The notes beneath the pieces were generated by a model. That model was given only the letters and a program-made list of their open reading frames with translations, made no database searches and was not told where the DNA came from. A DNA stretch of 64,000 nt, from contig DATBGZ010000082.1 in NCBI GenBank assembly GCA_036557785.1, forward strand, positions 62,001-126,000. The letters are read 5' to 3'. This document shows, in pieces, positions 60,280-64,000 of this stretch; within the stretch, counting starts at the first letter, position 1; every line of letters starts with the position of its first letter. The stretch is from DATBGZ01 sp036557785. Its GTDB lineage: Bacteria > Actinomycetota > Actinomycetes > Mycobacteriales > Micromonosporaceae. Both the position numbers and the translations under genes were made by a program.

Positions 60280-62154
60280 GTGGCGGGCAGGATCCGGGAC
60301 GAGGACGTGGCGTTGGTGCGGGAGCGCACCGCCATCGCCGACGTGGTCTCCCAGTACGTGACGCTGAAGCCGGCCGGTGGCGGCAGCGTCAAGGGTCTGT
60401 GCCCGTTCCACGACGAGAAGACCCCGTCGTTCAACGTCTCGACCACCAAGGGCCTCTACTTCTGCTACGGCTGTGGCAACGGCGGCGACGCGATCAAGTT
60501 CCTGATGGACCTGGAGCACCTGAGCTTCACCGAGGCAGTGGAGCGGCTGGCCGCGCGCGCGGGCGTGCAGCTGCACTACGCCGAGGCCGGCCCCGCCCCC
60601 GCGCGCCCACAGGGGCAGCGGCAGCGGCTCGTCGCGGCGAACACCGCCGCGGCCGAGTTCTACCTGGCGCAGCTCGGCGCGGCCGGCGCGCAGGCGGCGC
60701 GGCAGTTCCTGGCTGAGCGCGGCTTCGACCGGCAGGCCGCGCAGGAGTACGGCTGCGGCTTCGCGCCCGAGGGCTGGGACGCGCTGACCCGGCACCTGCA
60801 GCAGAAGGGGTTCCAGGCCGAGGAGCTGGTCAGCGCGGGTCTGGCCAAGCCGGCGCGTTCGGGCAACCTCATCGACCGGTTCCGGCGACGGCTGACCTGG
60901 CCGATCCGCGACCTGACCGGAGACGTGATCGGCTTCGGCGCCCGTCGCCTCTTCGATGACGATGATGGACCCAAATATCTGAATACTCCAGAGACGCCGC
61001 TGTACAAGAAGTCGCACGTGCTCTACGGCGTGGATCGGGCGAAGCGAGAGATCGCCAAGCAGGGGCGTGCCGTGATCGTCGAGGGCTACACCGACGTGAT
61101 GGCGTGCCACCTCGCCGGCGTGCCCACTGCGGTGGCCACGTGCGGTACGGCCTTCGGCACCGACCACGTCGCGGTGCTGCGGCGGCTCATCCTGGACACC
61201 GACGCTTACGGTGGCGAGATCATCTTCACCTTCGACGGTGACGCCGCCGGGCAGAAGGCGGCGCTGCGCGCGTTCGACGACGACCAGCGCTTCGTCGCCC
61301 AGACCTACATCGCGGTCAGCCCCGACAACATGGACCCCTGCGACCTTCGACTGGCCAAGGGCGACGCCGCCGTGCGCGACCTCGTTGCCGGCCGCGAGCC
61401 ATTGCTCACCTTCGCGCTGCGCTCGCACGTCGACCGGTACAACCTCGACGAGGCCGAGGGGCGCGTCGCCGCGCTCAAGGTGACCGCGCCCCTGGTCGCC
61501 CAGATCAAGGACCGCTCCCTGCGCCCGGAGTACACCCGCATCCTCGCCGGGATGCTCGGCATGGAGATCGACGACGTAGCGCGAGCCGTCACCGGCGCGG
61601 TCGGTCGCCGTCCGAGCGCCGCGTCATCGCCGGACTCGCCCGCCTCGTCCGCGCCCGCCCAACGTCGCGCCCCGGGTGCGAACGACCCGCGCCTGCTGGT
61701 GGAGCGGGAGGCGCTCAAGCTGGCGCTGCAGGAGCCGGCGTTGGCCGGGCCGGAGTTCGACGCGGTGGACGAGAGCGTCTACGCCGACCCCCTGCACGCG
61801 ACGATCCGCCGGGCCGTGGCGTCGGCCGGGGGTGCCGGCGTCGCGACCGGTGGTGCGGTCTGGGTGGAGGCGGTACGCGAGGCCTGCGAGGACCTGGCCG
61901 CGAAGGCGCTGATCTTCGAGCTCGCCGTGGAGCCGCTGCGCGTGGTCGACGGACCCGACCCGCGCTATGTGCACGTCCTGATCTCGCGCCTGGAGCTGTT
62001 CTGGCTCGGGCAGCGGATCGCGGACATCAAGTCGAGGTTGCAGCGGATGAATCCAGTGGAGAAGCCCGAGGAGTACCACCGCGTCTTCGGCGAGTTGCTC
62101 TCGCTCGAGCAGCATGCCCGGGCCCTGCGCGAGCAGATCGCCGGCGCGCTGTAG
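60280..62154 (+). CDS. dnaG: DNA primase
   Basis: The 624-residue primase makes RNA primers at the replication fork. The zinc ribbon uses C-P-F-H at 41-44 and C-Y-G-C at 62-65, the catalytic core has R-L-T-W-P-I-R-D and the TOPRIM region V-I-V-E-G-Y-T-D-V-M-A, then F-D-G-D-A-A-G-Q-K-A, and a C-terminal helical DnaB-interaction domain follows a Ser/Ala-rich linker. The GTG at 60280 has GGAGG ten bases upstream. It stands alone, not in an rpsU-dnaG-rpoD operon, as usual in actinobacteria. Confidence 0.96.
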   Translation: MAGRIRDEDVALVRERTAIADVVSQYVTLKPAGGGSVKGLCPFHDEKTPSFNVSTTKGLYFCYGCGNGGDAIKFLMDLEHLSFTEAVERLAARAGVQLHYAEAGPAPARPQGQRQRLVAANTAAAEFYLAQLGAAGAQAARQFLAERGFDRQAAQEYGCGFAPEGWDALTRHLQQKGFQAEELVSAGLAKPARSGNLIDRFRRRLTWPIRDLTGDVIGFGARRLFDDDDGPKYLNTPETPLYKKSHVLYGVDRAKREIAKQGRAVIVEGYTDVMACHLAGVPTAVATCGTAFGTDHVAVLRRLILDTDAYGGEIIFTFDGDAAGQKAALRAFDDDQRFVAQTYIAVSPDNMDPCDLRLAKGDAAVRDLVAGREPLLTFALRSHVDRYNLDEAEGRVAALKVTAPLVAQIKDRSLRPEYTRILAGMLGMEIDDVARAVTGAVGRRPSAASSPDSPASSAPAQRRAPGANDPRLLVEREALKLALQEPALAGPEFDAVDESVYADPLHATIRRAVASAGGAGVATGGAVWVEAVREACEDLAAKALIFELAVEPLRVVDGPDPRYVHVLISRLELFWLGQRIADIKSRLQRMNPVEKPEEYHRVFGELLSLEQHARALREQIAGAL

Positions 62155-62180
62155 CCGGCCGGCCCTTCCCACGTTGGGCG

Positions 62181-63146
62181 CTACTTCAGCGCGCCGTCGA
62201 GCATGCCGCGCAGGAAGTAGCGCTGGAAGCCGAAGAAGAGGATCAGCGGCACCGCCATCGAGACCAGCGCCCCGGGCGCGATGACGTCGATGTTCGACGA
62301 GAACGCCCGGGTCTGCTCACGGATCGCGTAGGTGATCGGCGGGTTGTTGAAGCCGAAGACCAGCGCCACCAGCAGGTCGTTCCAGACCCACAGGAACTGG
62401 AAGATGGCCAGCGACCCCAGCGCGGGCCAGGCGAAGGGCAACGCCACCCGGCGGAAGACCGTGAATTCCCCGGCGCCATCGGCCCGGGCCGCCTCGATGA
62501 GGTCGCCGGGCAGGCTGAGGAAATAGCTGCGCAGCAGGAAGACCGCGAACGGCAGGCCAAAGGCGACGTGGAAGGCGATGACCGCCGGGATGTCGCCGAA
62601 GATGCCGAGCACGCGGAAGATCGCGGCATCGGGGATGACCGCCACCTGCACCGGCACGATGGTGAGCCCGACCGCGAGCACGAAGACGAGATCGCGGCCA
62701 GGAAAGCGCAACCAGGCCAGCGCGTACGCGCCGAGTGCCCCCAGGCCGAGAACGAGCACAGTGGACGGTACGGCGATGAGAACGGTATTCCACAGCGAGC
62801 CGGTGATGCGCGCGTTGCCCAGCAGCGCCGCGTAGTTGGCGAGGGTGAGCTGGCTCGGGGCGTGCAGCACCGTCCACCAGCCGGTCGCGCTGTTATCCGC
62901 GGCGCTGCGCAGGCTCGCGACGGCCAGGCCCAGCGTCGGGAACAGCCAGAAGATCCCGACGGCCAGGACGATGAACCTCCCGGCACCGCTGGAGAGGCGG
63001 GCCGCCAGGCGGCGCAGCGGTCCCGGCCGGGGATCGTCGCGGACCGCGGTGCCCGCGGGCTCCAACTCGGGGACCGGGGCCGGATCCAGCAGGGCCGTGG
63101 ATCCGGAGAGCGCCCCGGAATCCGGGTCGGGTCGGGTCGGTCTCAT
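62181..63146 (-). CDS. carbohydrate ABC transporter permease (MalG/AglG-like)
   Basis: The 321-residue permease has a disordered Pro-rich start, six membrane segments and the binding-protein-dependent EAA motif L-I-E-A-A-R-A-D-G-A-G-E-F at about residue 215. It forms half of a sugar channel with the permease encoded upstream, with which it overlaps as ATGA. The C-terminus ends G-M-L-D-G-A-L-K, typical of MalG-type proteins. It converges on dnaG with a 26-base gap. Confidence 0.9.
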   Translation of the reverse strand: MRPTRPDPDSGALSGSTALLDPAPVPELEPAGTAVRDDPRPGPLRRLAARLSSGAGRFIVLAVGIFWLFPTLGLAVASLRSAADNSATGWWTVLHAPSQLTLANYAALLGNARITGSLWNTVLIAVPSTVLVLGLGALGAYALAWLRFPGRDLVFVLAVGLTIVPVQVAVIPDAAIFRVLGIFGDIPAVIAFHVAFGLPFAVFLLRSYFLSLPGDLIEAARADGAGEFTVFRRVALPFAWPALGSLAIFQFLWVWNDLLVALVFGFNNPPITYAIREQTRAFSSNIDVIAPGALVSMAVPLILFFGFQRYFLRGMLDGALK

Positions 63147-64000
63147 GGTCGCTGCCTGCGCCTTCTGCGGATCGTGAACAGCATCGCGGGCAGCACCAGC
63201 ACGAAGAGCAGGACGGCCAGCGCGCTGCCCAGCCCGTAGTCCAGACCGCCGCCGAAGGACACGCGGTACATCTCGAGCGCCACCACGTTCGCCTCGTCCT
63301 GCGACGAGTCCGGCGGGAGTACATAGAGTAGATCGAAGATCTTCAAGACATTGATGGATAGGGTAACGATAACGACCCCGAGGATCGGCCACACGAGTGG
63401 CACCGTGATCCGTCGCAGCACCTGCCACTCGCTGGCCCCGTCGACTCGGGCCGCCTCCAGCACGTCGCGGGGGAGTCCGGCGAGCCCGGCCTGGATGAGC
63501 ATCATGGCGAACCCGGCCCAGATCCAGACATAGGCACCGATCACGGCGGGCGTCACCAGCCGGGGGCCGAGCCAGGTCACGCCCCGGAACGGCTCGGTGA
63601 AGTTGGTCGCCGCCAGCCGTACCGTGTACTCGCCGTCGGAGAGCCCGGGGAAGACGAACTGCCCCGCCCCGTCGGTGGTCGCGGTCGCCACGACCTTCCC
63701 CTCCCGTACGGCCTCGACCCGCATGCCGGGCAGGCCGACCTCGGTGTCGTCGATCGCGCCCACCGAGCCGCCACCGCCGCGGGTGAAGTCGAGCCAGACG
63801 ACCCCGCGCAGGTCCGTGCCGGCGGCCGGTGCCGCGGCCGGCGCCGCGTCCGAGGGGATGCGGTCGCGGGGCAGGCCGACGACCGGCATCGCGACCGGCA
63901 GGGTGGCCGGCACCGGGCTGGCGGTCTCGTACCCGCCATCGGCCGGGACGAGGCCCGTGCCGTCGCGCGGCGCGACCCCGTAGTACTTCGACGGCGGGGC
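63143..64000 (-). CDS. sugar ABC transporter permease (MalF/AglF-like) with inserted beta-sandwich domain (partial)
   Basis: The open frame runs off the right edge, so the N-terminus is missing. The C-terminal half has four or five membrane segments and the EAA motif V-L-E-A-A-R-V-D-G-A-S-E-W. Before it lies an extracytoplasmic stretch that resembles a carboxypeptidase-regulatory or Cna-B-like beta sandwich: G-V-V-W-L-D-F-T, L-P-G-M-R-V-E-A-V, A-T-T-D-G-A-G-Q-F-V-F-P-G-L-S-D-G-E-Y-T. Large outer loops are known for MalF/AglF types; this one looks like an inserted domain. Alpha-glucoside type import is a guess. Confidence 0.82.
   Translation of the reverse strand, partial: APPSKYYGVAPRDGTGLVPADGGYETASPVPATLPVAMPVVGLPRDRIPSDAAPAAAPAAGTDLRGVVWLDFTRGGGGSVGAIDDTEVGLPGMRVEAVREGKVVATATTDGAGQFVFPGLSDGEYTVRLAATNFTEPFRGVTWLGPRLVTPAVIGAYVWIWAGFAMMLIQAGLAGLPRDVLEAARVDGASEWQVLRRITVPLVWPILGVVIVTLSINVLKIFDLLYVLPPDSSQDEANVVALEMYRVSFGGGLDYGLGSALAVLLFVLVLPAMLFTIRRRRRQRP

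Noticed and set aside
59305..61428. Minus-strand open frame extending far upstream of the SanA-like gene into dnaG
   Set aside because: The extension is antisense to dnaG and lacks coding character; the supported start is the GTG at 60123.

Overview
The window is a high-GC actinobacterial chromosome segment. The gene set (BioB with a BsaP-type partner, a Rv2466c-type protein, EttA, a class F sortase, DUF5130 and DUF6703 proteins, many GTG starts, many leaderless promoters) and a family of AAGGAAGGGCACCTT palindromes point to Micromonosporaceae. Genus cannot be fixed from sequence reading alone. No rRNA, tRNA, CRISPR array, prophage or intact insertion sequence was seen.

Layout. 1-7029 (minus): a tightly overlapped operon of an unknown protein, a glucose-6-phosphate dehydrogenase, a GMC oxidoreductase, an SCP2 protein, a glycogen-debranching-type glucosidase and, at the window edge, a MarC membrane protein. 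7327-13061 (plus): a surface protein, then a xylose-type ABC importer (binding protein, ATPase, permease) and its ROK regulator behind a promoter with duplicated operator-like elements and a Crp-like site. 13077-19533: a decayed ORF, a GIDE-domain membrane protein, bioB-bsaP, a FrnE-type oxidoreductase, a SigE-family sigma factor with a membrane partner, a flavodoxin, a DUF218 protein and an ABC-exporter remnant. 19534-31658: a membrane Ser/Thr kinase, ettA, a thioesterase, a YbjN protein, a truncated haemoglobin, an MFS exporter, an MscS channel, an HNH nuclease, a class F sortase pair and a DUF5130 pair. 31683-46219: pepN, a nitroreductase-like DsbA protein, DUF1015, rpiB, glyS, a solo AbiEi-like protein, an XdhC-type protein, dusB, a small HTH/Clp-N operon and ppdK. 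Three copies of one palindromic repeat lie at 36.3-40.4 kb. 46294-64000: a membrane-anchored propeller-like protein, dgt, a CopC protein, a ferredoxin-reductase-type enzyme, divergent EamA/LysR genes, small hypotheticals, two tandem paralogous GT-C-like membrane proteins, rnhA, a SanA-like protein, dnaG, and two permeases of a second sugar importer running off the edge.

Together these are mainly core-genome genes with a strong sugar theme: two sugar ABC systems, pentose-phosphate entry (zwf, rpiB), glycogen or trehalose debranching, and PPDK for gluconeogenic flux. The most unusual points are the HTH/Clp-N operon with twin dyads overlapping a leaderless promoter and a duplicated start region, palindromic repeats that supply the stop codons of neighbouring genes, and an extracytoplasmic beta-sandwich-like insertion in a sugar permease.
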